DNA from: Dermanyssus gallinae
Lineage: Eukaryota > Arthropoda > Arachnida > Mesostigmata > Dermanyssidae
DNA: 64,000 nt
Direction of reading: 5' to 3'
Assembly: GCA_003439945.1 (NCBI GenBank)
Contig: QVRM01001031.1
Span: forward strand, 62,001-126,000
Numbering within the stretch: the first letter of the stretch is position 1; each line of letters opens with the position of its first letter. Positions 10,623 to 21,200 of this stretch are shown here, in pieces. The position numbers and the translations under genes were made by a program. The notes beneath the pieces were generated by a model. The model saw only the letters and a program-made list of their open reading frames with translations, searched no databases and had not been told where the DNA came from.

Positions 10623-10708
10623 ATAGAAAATATACATTTAAGCCCAGTAGTATATATATATATATATATATATATCACAATAAAAAGATACATTAAGGCC
10701 CAGTAGGG
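10621..10708. repeat. Duplicated 30-bp unit separated by (TA)n
   Basis: CAATAGAAAATATACATTTA followed by AGCCCAGTAG (10621-10650) recurs as CAATAAAAAGATACATTAAG followed by GCCCAGTAG near 10678-10706. A (TA)n tract at 10651-10675 lies between them. This looks like a minisatellite whose unit contains its own TA array. Confidence 0.7.
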
Positions 10709-11307
10709 TGCAAGCAAATGGAACAAGTTACTATGAGCGGTAGTTTGAAGCCGATTAGATCCAATCAGTCAGCGCGTTAATCAGTGATGAGAGTTATTAA
10801 GACACCCAGAAATGTAGCCTGCGGCAGTTATAGCGGCGCTAGCAGTAGCAGCAGCAGCAGCTGCAGCACTACCAAGACGCTCAACTCTACTAACTAATAA
10901 TATACAACGGTTCATCTCGTAGTAGTAATAGTAGTAAGAAGAGTATTCGTCGAAAAAAAACACAGCGATCAAGATGGACAGCGAAATGGCGCCGGGGTGC
11001 TATCGCAGCAGCAGCAGCATGGCCCTCCGCTAGTCGCGCTTGGTTCGGCTTCGGCAAATTCGGTTTGTCTTTAATCATCTTTCGATGAGCCTTAATTGCT
11101 CCGTAACGCTGCCACGGCTGGCTCCCTAACTTCCGACACTACAATTAGCCGGCAACTATAATGGATGACGTTTTAATTGCCTATGATATTTCAATACTGA
11201 GCCGATGTGCATCTCCCGAAGCTTGTTCGTTCCGTTCGTTCAGAAGCAACAGTCAATGCACGGTACGGGACAGCCATGCTAACGATGTCTACCTTCCTAG
11301 CAGCTAC
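10709..11307. other. Unassigned DNA with CAG/AGC tract
   Basis: No gene is recognised. A (AGC)n run at about 10845-10866 and GTA-rich tracts at 10918-10935 produce low-complexity frames on both strands, which are not credible genes. Confidence 0.4.
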
Positions 11308-11413
11308 TTAGAGCTTGCTAACTGATTTTCGAGCCGTAGATTGTGAAATGACAGTGGGCCAACGGCTATGAAAAACGACGCACCTAAGAGATGAGATAAA
11401 TTGGTTAAATGGC

Positions 11414-11469
<56 letters not shown>

Positions 11470-11935
11470 GAGAGACGGAGCCGATGTTGCTTCTTTGGTC
11501 CGCAGCTCAGCTGACGCTTTGGCTACTTTTTCTACATAGCGTATACAAGGTGTTCCTGTGAGAGCCTTATGCAGAATCAAGCCCATGTACTTCACCATGG
11601 GCGTCCGTGTTCTTGGGTGCCCTTTCAGGCATAGGTTTAGATTTTGTCAAAGGTGCTTTGGGCCATTTAAGATAATTCCTTTTTTGTGAAGCCACTTCGA
11701 GACCTAGCAATTGGAGGTGTTGTCTGAGATCCGCTAGGACTCAGGTGGCTCGTCGTTAGATACTCGTTACGGGCCGTAAAGATCACTGTCAGATCGTCTG
11801 CGTAGGCCACGAAATAAACGCCTGGTGGATGTGAAAGTCTAAGTACTTCATCGTAGCTTATATTTCAAAGCGCACGTCTTTGTTTATAAGTGCTTTATTT
11901 ATAGCGTCCCACGAAAGCGCAGTCAACGCGTTTTT
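11308..11935 (-). pseudogene. R1-like RT fragment interrupted by (TA)n
   Basis: On the minus strand an RT motif A relic (KNALTALSWDAINKALINKDV, about 11935-11870) is followed directly by YDEVLRLSHPPGVYFVAYADDLTVIF, with the YADD box at 11793-11804. Motif B between them is deleted. Further on, the frame MVKYMGLILHKALTGTPCIRY (about 11598-11536) matches the KYLG box of R1-like enzymes, and VEKVAKASAEL follows. Homology then runs into a (TA)n tract at 11415-11466. Several stops lie between YADD and KYMG. It is an inactive fragment. Confidence 0.75.
11415..11466. repeat. (TA)n microsatellite inside retrotransposon remnant
   Basis: About 26 TA units. They truncate the coding homology of the minus-strand R1-like fragment. 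Confidence 0.9.
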
Positions 11936-12249
11936 GATATTTAATATACCTTTATTATTTAATTACCTATGTTCTTTAAAGGAATGCCTACTGCTTGCGG
12001 GGTGACCGCATCTAGGTTCAATGTTTTTCGTGGCCGTATACGGGCGACCATGGCTCAATGCGCCGCTACCCGTCTGAAGTGTACTCAAGGAGCATAGGCT
12101 GCGGTCGGGGTCTTTGTGGGAAGAGCGCAGTTATAGTTGGTCGGGCTACTTCTACTGGAAGGAGCGGAACACAATGGAATGGCGGCGAGCCAACCACCAG
12201 GCTGTCTCCCCGAAGATGCTACGTCAGTTTAAAATGTTGATCTACTGGG

Positions 12250-12610
12250 CTAGGCACTAACAAAGGTGCTGTTGAACTCAAGGGCACTTGGACCCAAGGC
12301 TCTCGGCCTCACGTGCGCCCACTGCAACGATGGACTTGAGGACACTCCAGAACACACGATTCTGAGGTGAGAGGTTTATGGGCGGAGAAGCGTGCCTGTT
12401 ACGCTACGCTGTTAACAGTATCAACACCCAACACGCTAGGGCGGGTCTGCCCGGCATCTGCAAGGTAGTGCAGAAGTCTTCGCCCCGTGGCTTGAAGTGA
12501 CTAAGATTTTTAAAAACATATTCATGACAAAATATATAGCAAATAACCGCCGCACTATACGCACTTCTCGGGCCTCCGGGCAAGAGCTCGCTAGCCACGA
12601 GTAGACTCGC
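12250..12610 (+). pseudogene. R1-like ORF2 C-terminus, plus strand
   Basis: ALGPKALGLTCAHC leads into a zinc knuckle at 12314-12370 with C-x2-C-x9-H-x4 and a TGA where the last Cys is expected. From about 12470 the sequence EVFAPWLEVTKIFKNIF and IANNRRTIRTSRASGQ resembles the helical tail that follows the knuckle in other R1-like copies. The upstream part (12060-12250) is plausible but unrecognisable. The orientation is opposite to the fragment at 11.3-11.9 kb, so these are two separate insertions or an inverted rearrangement. Confidence 0.6.
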
Positions 12611-14042
12611 ACCTCCCCCGATTGTTTGAAGTATTTGCACATGCAATTTCCGCTTGGCTGAACGAATGAGGAGAAGACTGGTTTTCACTACGATGGGTAT
12701 CCCACACTACCGGCCCATATTTGCAAGTTCCCTGCAGTCGAGTCCGTGTATGCAAACTGCATTCTTCAGTTACTTCTCTAAAAAAAACTTAGAGATGCGG
12801 CTGTGCATGGCGCATTTGGTTACGCACGACATTGTACCATTTGGCTCAAAGGTTTCCTTCAACCTTCGCACACAATGAGTCCGAGTGGTCTATGTTATAT
12901 TCAATTGCCCCATGTGGCGCTCTTTGTGCTACTATATAGTCTTCTCACAGATAAAAATGCTCTGGCCGGTGCCTTGCTCTGCGGCGCGTGCATACTCGCC
13001 GCAAGCGGTGGCAGGTCTTTAGCTTTTCGTCGAAATGGCTAATTCACAGTCGCACTAGGCGATTTGCTGTCTCAGGATCTGAGTGGCATTTTCAGCAGGT
13101 ATCTTCTAGTAGTGCAGATATCTTTACTGATAAACATTCAATAGGATGAGGAACTTCTCTATTTAACACTTTCTGTGAGCGGTATAATTTAGCCTGGAAG
13201 AGCAATGTCATTGTTCAATTTATTGTCACTTTAGTTAGAAAACAAAAGGTATGGCCTGTTGTGTCCTAACTAAAGCGCCAAATGCGTCACTTACAAGTTT
13301 TATGAGTCGACGCCAAAAGATCAATATCAAATGATTGACTAGGCACCCATACAGAACATTACAATAGCTTATGTAAACGTGCATTGTACAGTTTCACATA
13401 GAATTAACGCTTTTTCACAATGCACAATGGATCTTTTAAGTTATAGGTTGCATATGACCGCTGTCCACCACGCCACGTGGGAAATGTGTCTCTAAATCTC
13501 AATTCTGTCGTTACGAGTATGCTAAGGCCTTTTACAGAACGAGCCCCGAGCATAGACTCGCCTTAAAGAGTACGAACGTAATTTAAGCGGTCATCTTTTG
13601 GGGCGGCACATTTGAAACAGAAACTTTCATGCCGTTTTTTACGGTCCATTGAAATACACCACAGGCATAAAATATAAGTGTGTGCCTTGCCCGAGTAAGG
13701 TTAGTTAGTTTGGTTTTATTAACCAAGAATTGGTTTACTCACACACACATAGATTCAAGATTCATAGGCATCACATTTTCAGAGTTGAGACAACGGAATT
13801 GCTTTTTCGCAACGCTGAAGGTGATATCGATCACACGGCCCGAGTAAAGTGGGGGATGAAGGATCTTGTAGGGAATACCTTAATCAAATAGAACTTGCGG
13901 CTGGAGCTTAGCCCACGTAGTGAAAGCTGTGCTATATGGGTCTGGAAGAGTGGAAAGACTTTTACGTTATTTTTTTGGCGCGATTCGATATGGCAGATCA
14001 TATGTTCTAAGGTCTCTGCGGTTTATTTGCAGAATTATAATG
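12611..14042. other. Unassigned DNA
   Basis: No protein family, RNA or strong repeat is recognised. Short frames at 12654-13042 and 13895-14206 lack motifs, and the latter overlap the retrotransposon gag relic in other frames. Confidence 0.4.
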
Positions 14043-14600
14043 TTACTGGTGTCCCTGTATGCGGTTTTCTCGGAGGCTTGTGACTTGCTGATTGTATGCT
14101 GGGAATGTGGCGTAGTGTTCACCTTTGTTACACACATGGCACCTAACATTGGTCGTGCAGCTTTTGGCGACGTACTCTTGTCCTTTGCATTTGAAGCATA
14201 ACGCATGGGTTGGTTGTGCTGCGGTACAGTACCTAGCCATATGGCTAAAGGTCAGACACAGTAAAAACACTGCGGTGCTGTGACGATTTCATCACGGCAC
14301 CACAGTGTGTTTTACAATGAGTGCCCGTGTTGGAGCTCAAGCGTTTTCGATCCCCTCAACTGTCAGGATACGCCTATTCAATAGGCAAATAGCCTTCTCT
14401 TTTTTGAAATGTGGCAATGCGCCTTGCAGTTCGGGGAGTTGTGGTAGGAGTCGCTCGGTGAGGCGATAGTCTTTATGGCACATCTGAGATAACAATGAAA
14501 TCCGTGTAGGAGCCTTGTCACCTAAGATACTAGCCATATTGAGGCTGGTGGCAGTAAAGTTGCGCGCAAGCCATTCCTTTTGCATGAGATGTTGCTTATT
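14043..14600 (-). pseudogene. R1-like ORF1 (gag-like) with three CCHC knuckles
   Basis: ORF1 proteins of R1-type elements bind the element RNA through C-terminal CCHC zinc knuckles. On the minus strand CFYC, a frameshift, then LTFSHMARYC form the first knuckle. CFKCKGQEYVAKSC (His replaced by Tyr or Val at the usual position) forms the second, and CHVCNKGEHYATFPA forms the third with its last Cys altered. Upstream (14585-14340) MQKEWLARNF to RLTERLLPQLPELQG could be the central ORF1 region. A hairpin with 24-25-nt arms (14261-14284 with 14291-14315) lies just before the first knuckle. The gene is broken by at least one frameshift and by damaged knuckle residues. Confidence 0.65.
14261..14315. 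repeat. Inverted repeat within ORF1 relic
   Basis: Arms of 24-25 nt (14261-14284 and 14291-14315) around a 6-nt loop, with one indel and three mismatches that would mostly pair as G:U in RNA. The transcript would form a long hairpin just upstream of the zinc-knuckle codons. Confidence 0.65.
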
Positions 14601-15299
14601 GTTTGTCAGTTAACTGCTCTTCGAGGAAAATACCTTGTACCTTTGCAGCTATGAATTCTTCTGGTGGTGGGAAGGAGAGAGCTCTGGGAGTGAGTCGGTA
14701 TTTTTTTTGATAGAGTGTTCCTTCGTTCTAGAGGGAGTAAAAGTTCAAACTCTCTGCAGGAAATTTCACGTATGTTTAAGCTCAATGTTTGTACTGCTTA
14801 CGAGATTAGTGTATGCGTAGTCCGGTATTTACTGACTAGCTTTTTACGTCAACCATTGCCAATAAAAGCTAGAGTCTGCGCGTGAAAGTTACGCATACTG
14901 ACATTGGACACATGTTTCTGTGTTTCCTCAAGCATGCTAGCGAGTTTCTTGTCATTAGACACTTAGGGTAACCTATCGAGCGCAAAACTCGATCTGAATC
15001 CGCGCTCGAACATTTCCGTCCTTTAGTTGACTTATGTGCTTCCGCGTGCATCCGCTCTCGAGTTGTCTCGCGTGGCGACGTTTGAGTTGCTGCACGAAGC
15101 CGGTGTTTCAAGCTATTGTACGTGGTAGTTCGGATTACTGCATGTAACAGTATTTGGATTGTCGCACGTGGTGCCGTTCGAATTGTCACCTGCTACACTG
15201 GGTATTCGGATATACGAAATTGGAAATTTCACACCCGAGGAAAGCTTGCTGTCGCGGATGAATAGTTTAGAACTCTGTGCTGATTAAAGGTATCGAGAT
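14601..15299. other. Unassigned; possible ORF1 N-terminal remnant
   Basis: A minus-strand frame at 14869-15189 is in the right place and orientation to be the N-terminus of the neighbouring gag-like ORF1, but it shows no recognisable motif. Its first third is an imperfect internal repeat around TIRT and ATIQ. The assignment is speculative. Confidence 0.25.
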
Positions 15300-15860
15300 G
15301 TAGTGGTTGCGTTTGCCGCAAAGACGGCAGGCTCCCACTATCCACCTTTGTTACGGAGTACGCATAAAACACGTCCCTACGGCGGTCGAATCGATAATGT
15401 TCTATATTCCCACAACTCCATTCGTAAACTCGTGCAAAAGTTTCATTCAAAGGGTTCAGCACGTGATTTGCCAAGCCATCGAAATACAGGGAACACTTAT
15501 TCGGCTAAAAATATCGGTTCGACGACGTACCCAATAAGTGGGCAACAACTTTCGCGTACCTCAACCTGGTGCTTTTTTGCGGTAAGATCTAGTGATGTGT
15601 CCTAGACAAGATTCATGTGACGCAAGCCTACGGACAATCAGAGGCGGTTAGGCTTTGCCAATTGGTCTTCTCAGATAAGCAGCGTTTTTGTCACGGGAAT
15701 CATCTTTTCCGACGAAGCCTATTCCTATCTGAAAAGCCAAAAAGGTCACCTCGCCGATATACTTTTTGTGGAGGAGATATTAAATGCTGTTACGCACTAT
15801 CGCTATGAGCCTCTCTCTCGAGCAGTCTGGGACTCGACTCCAACGGTTGAATGGTACTCC
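15300..15860 (+). pseudogene. Tc1/mariner-superfamily transposase (decayed)
   Basis: A DDE transposase relic whose parts lie in three frames. The N-terminal helix-turn-helix (NSIRKLVQKFHSKGSARDLP) is at about 15414-15473. A linker YKIQVTQAL-type segment appears as KIHVTQAYGQSEAVRLCQLVF at about 15608-15670. The catalytic FSDEA motif is FSDEAYSYLKSQKGHLADIL, with Asp and Glu codons at 15711-15716. WDSTPTVEW follows near 15840. This class is widespread in arthropods and usually carries FSDEAHF. The remaining catalytic Asp and Glu region is not identifiable. Frameshifts and stops make it inactive. Confidence 0.6.
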
Positions 15861-15991
15861 GTTGAGACCCATAACCACTAAACGCACCTCCCACCTTTAG
15901 CTTCACTCTCTGATAGCCCAGATATTCATAGAGCAATACTATGGACTATCAGAAAAAGTGGCGAGCGACCTTTCAGATCAATTGGCTGGGG

Positions 15992-16870
15992 TCACCCATA
16001 AGTCACCCGCACTTGTCTAACACCTGCAAGCCCGTTTTCTTCGAGCTGCACTTCTCTACGGTTGCTCTCGGGTTGAAGCAGCAGTTGTATCTGTCTTTCT
16101 TTGCATTTTTTGTATTTCTCCTGGAGGTCTTCTTTTGTCGTAGCTGCTCCCAGTTTCCAGGCCTGTTTACTGGAGACGATGTATTCTGTAAATTCTATTA
16201 GGCTGGACCGAGGTGGATCGCACCTCGGGGTGTGGGTCTTTCTCCCTGGTCCATTTCTTTCGGACAAGTCTGCCGGCTCTTGATCGCGCAACCTCCCAGG
16301 CCGAGCACTATAGCAGTGTGTGACGTGAACTGTCCTCACGTGCCTCTTGGCAGAACAAGCATGTCGCCGACGGAGCCTTTCCATTTCTGAACAAGTACGA
16401 ATAAGTGAGATGATAGGTGAGGTCGCCTCTCTATCTATGCTTTAATATCTGGCAGCAATACGCGCAGGGATCCTCCAGGACCCCCGGGGGAATGGCGTCC
16501 CACTCCTTCTGCCATGTCTCAGTTGTCACATTTCTCTCCGTGTCTTTTTCCGTCTGCGTAGGAGCACCTAAGGCCATTCATCGTTGCGGCTGAGGCCATT
16601 CATCGTTGTATCGATTGTGAACCCGAGGTAGCGGGCTTCTTTTGTATTTTGATGTTCTGGCCGTCCAGCTGTAAAGTGAGCGGAGAGATCCTCTTCCACC
16701 CTGTATTGCTTCGCTCTTTTCCGGGGTTAGACTAAGTCCCGCTGCGTTCATCCACTTCGACGTCAGGTGAACAGCTTTATTCATAATTAGTTCAAGCTCG
16801 TCGGCAGTTTTAGCCTGCACGACTATCGCCAGGTCATCGGCATAGGCCACCTCGCCGACATTAGATATAA
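15992..16870 (-). pseudogene. R1-like ORF2, deleted between thumb and C-terminus
   Basis: On the minus strand VAYADDLAIVV (YADD at 16833-16844) is followed by ELIMNKAVHLTSKWMNAAGL and SLTPEKSEAI, the classic R1-like palm end. After a break at about 16600 come TWQKEWDAIPPG, LLPDIKAWIERR in another frame, and GDLTYHL. A zinc knuckle at 16305-16361 (C-x2-C-x9-H-x4-C) follows, with a TAG immediately before its last Cys. SLIEFTEYIVSSKQAWKL and a lysine- and glutamate-rich helix (ATTKEDLQEKYKKCKERQ) then lead to 15992. The region between KSEAI and TWQKEW is deleted. A directly repeated AGGCCATTCATCGTTG at about 16571-16605 marks the junction. Confidence 0.8.
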
Positions 16871-18040
16871 CATAATCTCTGTATTAAACTATTGCGTTTT
16901 TAAGTGGCTGTAAATATCTCAGACAAATTTGCGAACACTAAATGCCTTGCTAGAGGGCCACTAGAAAATCTACTGTAGAAAATTATTAAGATATGATTAA
17001 GCAGCTCTAATACCCGATCTAGAGAGAAAACTGACGGTGAACTTTATTTTAAATTCTTAGTTATCGATCCGCAATACGGCAACCACAACGACAACAATTA
17101 GTTCAACAACAAAAGAAACGCATGTCATCACTTTTCTTCCCGCTTTCTCTACAGCCACTTATGCTCTATGCAGAGGAGTCTTCTGAGACTTGTCGAAACA
17201 TTGCTCAGTACTTTACTACAATAGGTATACGGCATTAAGCAGACGAGCATTAGCAAGCCGCTTCTGCCACGCGTAGTATGATGTTGCACATATGCAAATA
17301 ACCACACATATCTACTATATGTTGCGACACGAGGAACTACAATTACTCTGTGAAAAAAGACGGTGCTGACGTTACAGATGCTTAGTTATGTATTAGCTAT
17401 AGAAGCTTTTACCATAATGTTTACATAATTACAATCAATCGTAATACTTACCCTAAAATCAGACGGATATTTTTTATATCGATTACAAATATTAGTATCT
17501 GACTAGCCCACTCTCTTTTGTAATTTTAAGGCCATGATCGTCAGGATTCATTGGCACGTTAGCCACCTAAGCACTAGAGTTTTCAAGCCCTGGTCTTTGA
17601 GTTTCAGTCAGTCAAACAGCGACGTTAAACTCAGTGGAATCAAATACTTTAGTGAACACGCCTTGGACGGTCGGTCGTCTGCAAGTTTAAATAGGAAAAG
17701 TAACCGCGGTCTTTTTAGGAGCGTTTCCTTGCCATATTTTGATGGCAGTTTGAAACTTTCTAGAACCGCTTCGGTTACACAGTCCTGCGATTGAAATTAT
17801 AGTATCAGCGGTAGGATATGATCCAGGAGAACCCGTGAACGAGCAGTCGCGCCCCAATTGTTATGTTGCTTAGGTTGGCGTGTGCGCGTGTATACATCTA
17901 CGCAGCAGTTCGCGACCTTGACAAGGTCATCGACAATATTCGAACTGCGCTGACACCACAAATCCACTTTTTGATTGTAAAGAAAATTAATCCTGGGTAG
18001 AGGTAGATCAAGCAAGTGCTTGATTGAAAACAAAATGTCC
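16871..18040. other. Unassigned DNA
   Basis: AT-rich sequence without recognisable genes. The frame at 17534-17794 (86 codons) has no motif. A (TA)-rich tract follows at 18041. Confidence 0.4.
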
Positions 18041-18116
18041 GTTATATATACAATATATGTATATGCATATATATATATATAGATATATAAATATATATTA
18101 TATATATATATATACA
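18041..18116. repeat. Imperfect (TA)n tract
   Basis: About 75 nt of TA with scattered G and C interruptions. It yields Tyr-Ile repeats in several frames that are not genes. Confidence 0.85.
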
Positions 18117-18750
18117 TCTTTTTTTAAACTTGTATTCGTATGTGTGTGTATATGTGCATGCCTATTGGCAAAGAGATGGAAAACGTGTGCATTCAGTGTG
18201 CGTAATTGTGGAGGAGGAGTCGGTGGCAGCGGCATAGTTTAGACATCGTCAATGATGACAAATGATTGTTGGCGGCTGTTGTTACCTCATAGCATTACGT
18301 CGAAAAATTCGGGGACATCTTTTTTGCATCATTCACGGAAGTTATTTAATGGCCAATTGAAAGTCAGTGTATCACGCTTCTTCTGTGAACGTGCACATTT
18401 ACAATAGACCGAACGACTTGACGGTGCGATGAACCTTTTTTTGTTGCTCCTACTGCTGCTGCCGTTGTTGTTGTTACTGTCGCTGTCAGTTTCTGGAGTC
18501 TTTCCGTTGGTGGCAAACAAAGCTTCTGGCTGATTATTAGGTTTAACGACAGACACATCGTGTACAACTTCACGTTCAACGCTTGGAACAGCCCCTTCCC
18601 CTCTGATTGATCCGCGTTCACTCCCCGCGCCTCCCCTTTCATCCAGCTGCTGCTGCTGCCGCCAAAACCATGACGACGTACCACATTCTCATCACCCGAC
18701 CTCCGAACTAACTGACAACGCTTCTTCCCGCTCAGCTTATTACATCTCTC

Positions 18751-18787
<37 letters not shown>

Positions 18788-18974
18788 CAGCAGACAACCT
18801 TATTAGAAATACCTACTTACGCAATTTAGATATACAGTTTGCATACCTATATATGTAAGCAGTCACCACCATATATATATATATATATATATATGTAGAA
18901 AATATTGTGATGATTTATTAATAATTTGCAATACGTTTGCACACTCGGCAGTGCTCGCCTTCTCGCTTCGCCTG

Positions 18975-19013
<39 letters not shown>

Positions 19014-20750
19014 AGTACTGGCTGTGTTTGAATTCTTCAAAGGCAGCTAAGCGGTCAACGCAAAGCTTACGGCTGTAATTAGCCTAAGCATGGCGCGGCG
19101 CGGAATCTAAGTGACCGGCTGGAAGTTTTTACCAACAAATTGCCTTGATTTGATTGTACTATCTGCAGACAGGCCGGGAGACACATCCGCTTCTGTTGCT
19201 TCTGTTGTGCGACAACACGTTTGGCCGATGACGTGATCATGTCACTTCTTACTGGCGACACTTTCTCGACAGGAATTGCGACATATGACGAGCCAATTGA
19301 AACTGTTCATAGTGGTCCCGTCGGCAATCGGTAATAATCCTTCTCACCAAGTAGTGCTTTCACCGTTTGCACAAGAACAAAGGTCTCATAGAAGAGGTCC
19401 TTTGGCTGGGCATGCACGCTGTCACACAATTAATCGGTACTAGTAGTAACCATAGGGTGAGTCTTCTTCCTGCTTATATCAGCAAGTCTGTCTGTCACGT
19501 AACTAGTCACCTTGCCTTGTCGAGAAATCCTATAGAGGTTCAGCGACAAGATGCGTTTGCCGTTTTAGGCGCTTTAGTGACTGGCTACTGAACAACTATA
19601 CAAAATAATTATGGTAATCTGCTGTGGTCATTCGAAATATATATATATATATAATATATATATTTATATATATAAATCACTTCACAAACGGCCTTATTGT
19701 GGTTGAACGAGTTGCCTGCAGGAAAAACTAAATATACCGCCGTGTTCGTGTGCAAAAAATTCTGCCGATTTGAAGATCAGTGCTGGCTCATGCTGGCTAC
19801 AAGAAAGGGACTGTCACATTGAGAACAGTTGGCAAAAGGGGTCCTGAAATATCCGCTTTTCTCACTTTCACGTTTAATAGCATGAAAACCTAGTATTGTG
19901 GACAACGTCCACAAAGAACAGATTTACGCACATACACTTTGTTACTCAGTCGTGATATGAGTAGTGTAAGCCGTTTTCCCCTGACCTCCGATGTCTAAGT
20001 CTCATAGTTCCGTACTAAAAGAGGATGGACGTTAATCTCTTGTGAACGGTCTGTATCAGAAATGAAATTCATATCACTAATTGAACCACCATCAATGATG
20101 GTATCAAAATTATACCTGGAAAGTTTTCATTACTGTAATTGTTTTATGGACGTTGACCATTAACGACAAAAATAGTAACTTTTCAAGTTGTTAAACGTGA
20201 AAGTTAGAAAAATTGATACTCAAGGACCCTTATGTTTGCAAATTGTTCTCAATGGGACTACATGTATTTTTGCAGCCAGCATGAGTATCCATCAGGCGAA
20301 GCAAGAGTTTCTTGCCGAGCACGCCGGTGCGTCAATTTTTTCAATGGGCGACTCGTTGATCCGCAATGATGCCTTTTGTAAAGTGATGTTCGATCATTCA
20401 CTTCCGTATAGCAGATTATAGTGCATAGTGTAAGCTACATCTAGTAACTATTTTATTACTATCGTTCATGAACAAGAGGGTTGTGAACCTCCCTCATCTT
20501 ATTAGAAAAATAATTTTTTTTAACAGGTTCTGCCACCTCTTAAATGCGTTTACGTATATATAGAACACTTTGTCCCATAGGGGCATATACTGACACGTGA
20601 CTGCTGTTTGCAAACCCGGTGTGGCTTGAGTTCTTCGCTCGAGACAGTATTAATAGATGCACTTGGTGCAAAGCGGTGGTAGTGCGACATGGGAAATTGC
20701 TTCCTGTGCTAAGTGCTGCAAACCGCGTTAGCGTAAAAAGAACACTTTAA
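18117..20750. other. Unassigned DNA with a cluster of (TA)n arrays
   Basis: No gene is recognised. (TA)n arrays occur at 18753-18782, 18871-18894, 18980-19009 and 19637-19675. The first three are spaced about 100-120 bp apart. A CTG/GTT-rich patch lies at 18440-18480 and 18640-18662. Confidence 0.5.
18753..19009. repeat. Three regularly spaced (TA)n arrays
   Basis: TA arrays at 18753-18782, 18871-18894 and 18980-19009, roughly 110 bp apart. The spacers share no obvious sequence. Confidence 0.8.
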
Positions 20751-20768
20751 TATATATACTATATATAT

Positions 20769-20801
<33 letters not shown>
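20751..20801. repeat. (TA)n microsatellite
   Basis: About 50 nt of TA with two small interruptions. It lies just downstream of the end of a mariner coding remnant. Confidence 0.85.
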
Positions 20802-20802
<1 letters not shown>

Positions 20803-20859
20803 GCAAGTTGTTAATGAAGTAATCAGAAAAGACAATAATATTACCTGCGGATATTTTAC

Positions 20860-21200
20860 ATTTATTTCTTGACGTTGTTTTCGTTGAGCTTTGCACACGT
20901 CTTTAAGCGGTGTTTCTCGTTTTTGATCACTTCGGAAAGGTAGAAAGCCTCGAGGCTTTCAAAATGCGGATCCACAACGACGACGACTTCTGCATCAGTT
21001 TGAAAATTGTTTCTTCCGAGCCAGGTCTTGCAGTTTGAAAATGGGACTAAGTCACAAAGAGCAAATTGAAATTTGAGCAAAGCATCAATGCGAACTCTCA
21101 TTCCTGCAATTTTGCCGCTGCGACTATGAGTTATAGGCCGAAGCGTTGCCATCATAGAAGATGACCCTTTGCGCGGAGTAAAACGGTATGCTTCCGTAAT
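20860..21200 (-). pseudogene. mariner transposase C-terminal remnant
   Basis: On the minus strand KTWLGRNNFQTDAEVVVVVD, HFESLEAFYLSEVIKNEKHR and LKTCAKLNENNVKK match the C-terminus of mariner transposases and end at the natural stop near 20860. Upstream, CDLVPFSNC is a damaged version of the third-Asp motif. The second-Asp motif reads FYDGNASAYNS where F-H-x-DNAPAH-T is expected, so its catalytic Asp is Gly (codon 21148-21150). An in-frame stop follows it in that frame. The N-terminal half is not visible. Confidence 0.75.

Noticed and set aside
20535..20570. AAATGCGTTTACG as a third R1-like 3' end on the minus strand
   Set aside because: It resembles the terminal 16-mer but has a mismatch, and no ORF2 relic lies upstream on that strand.
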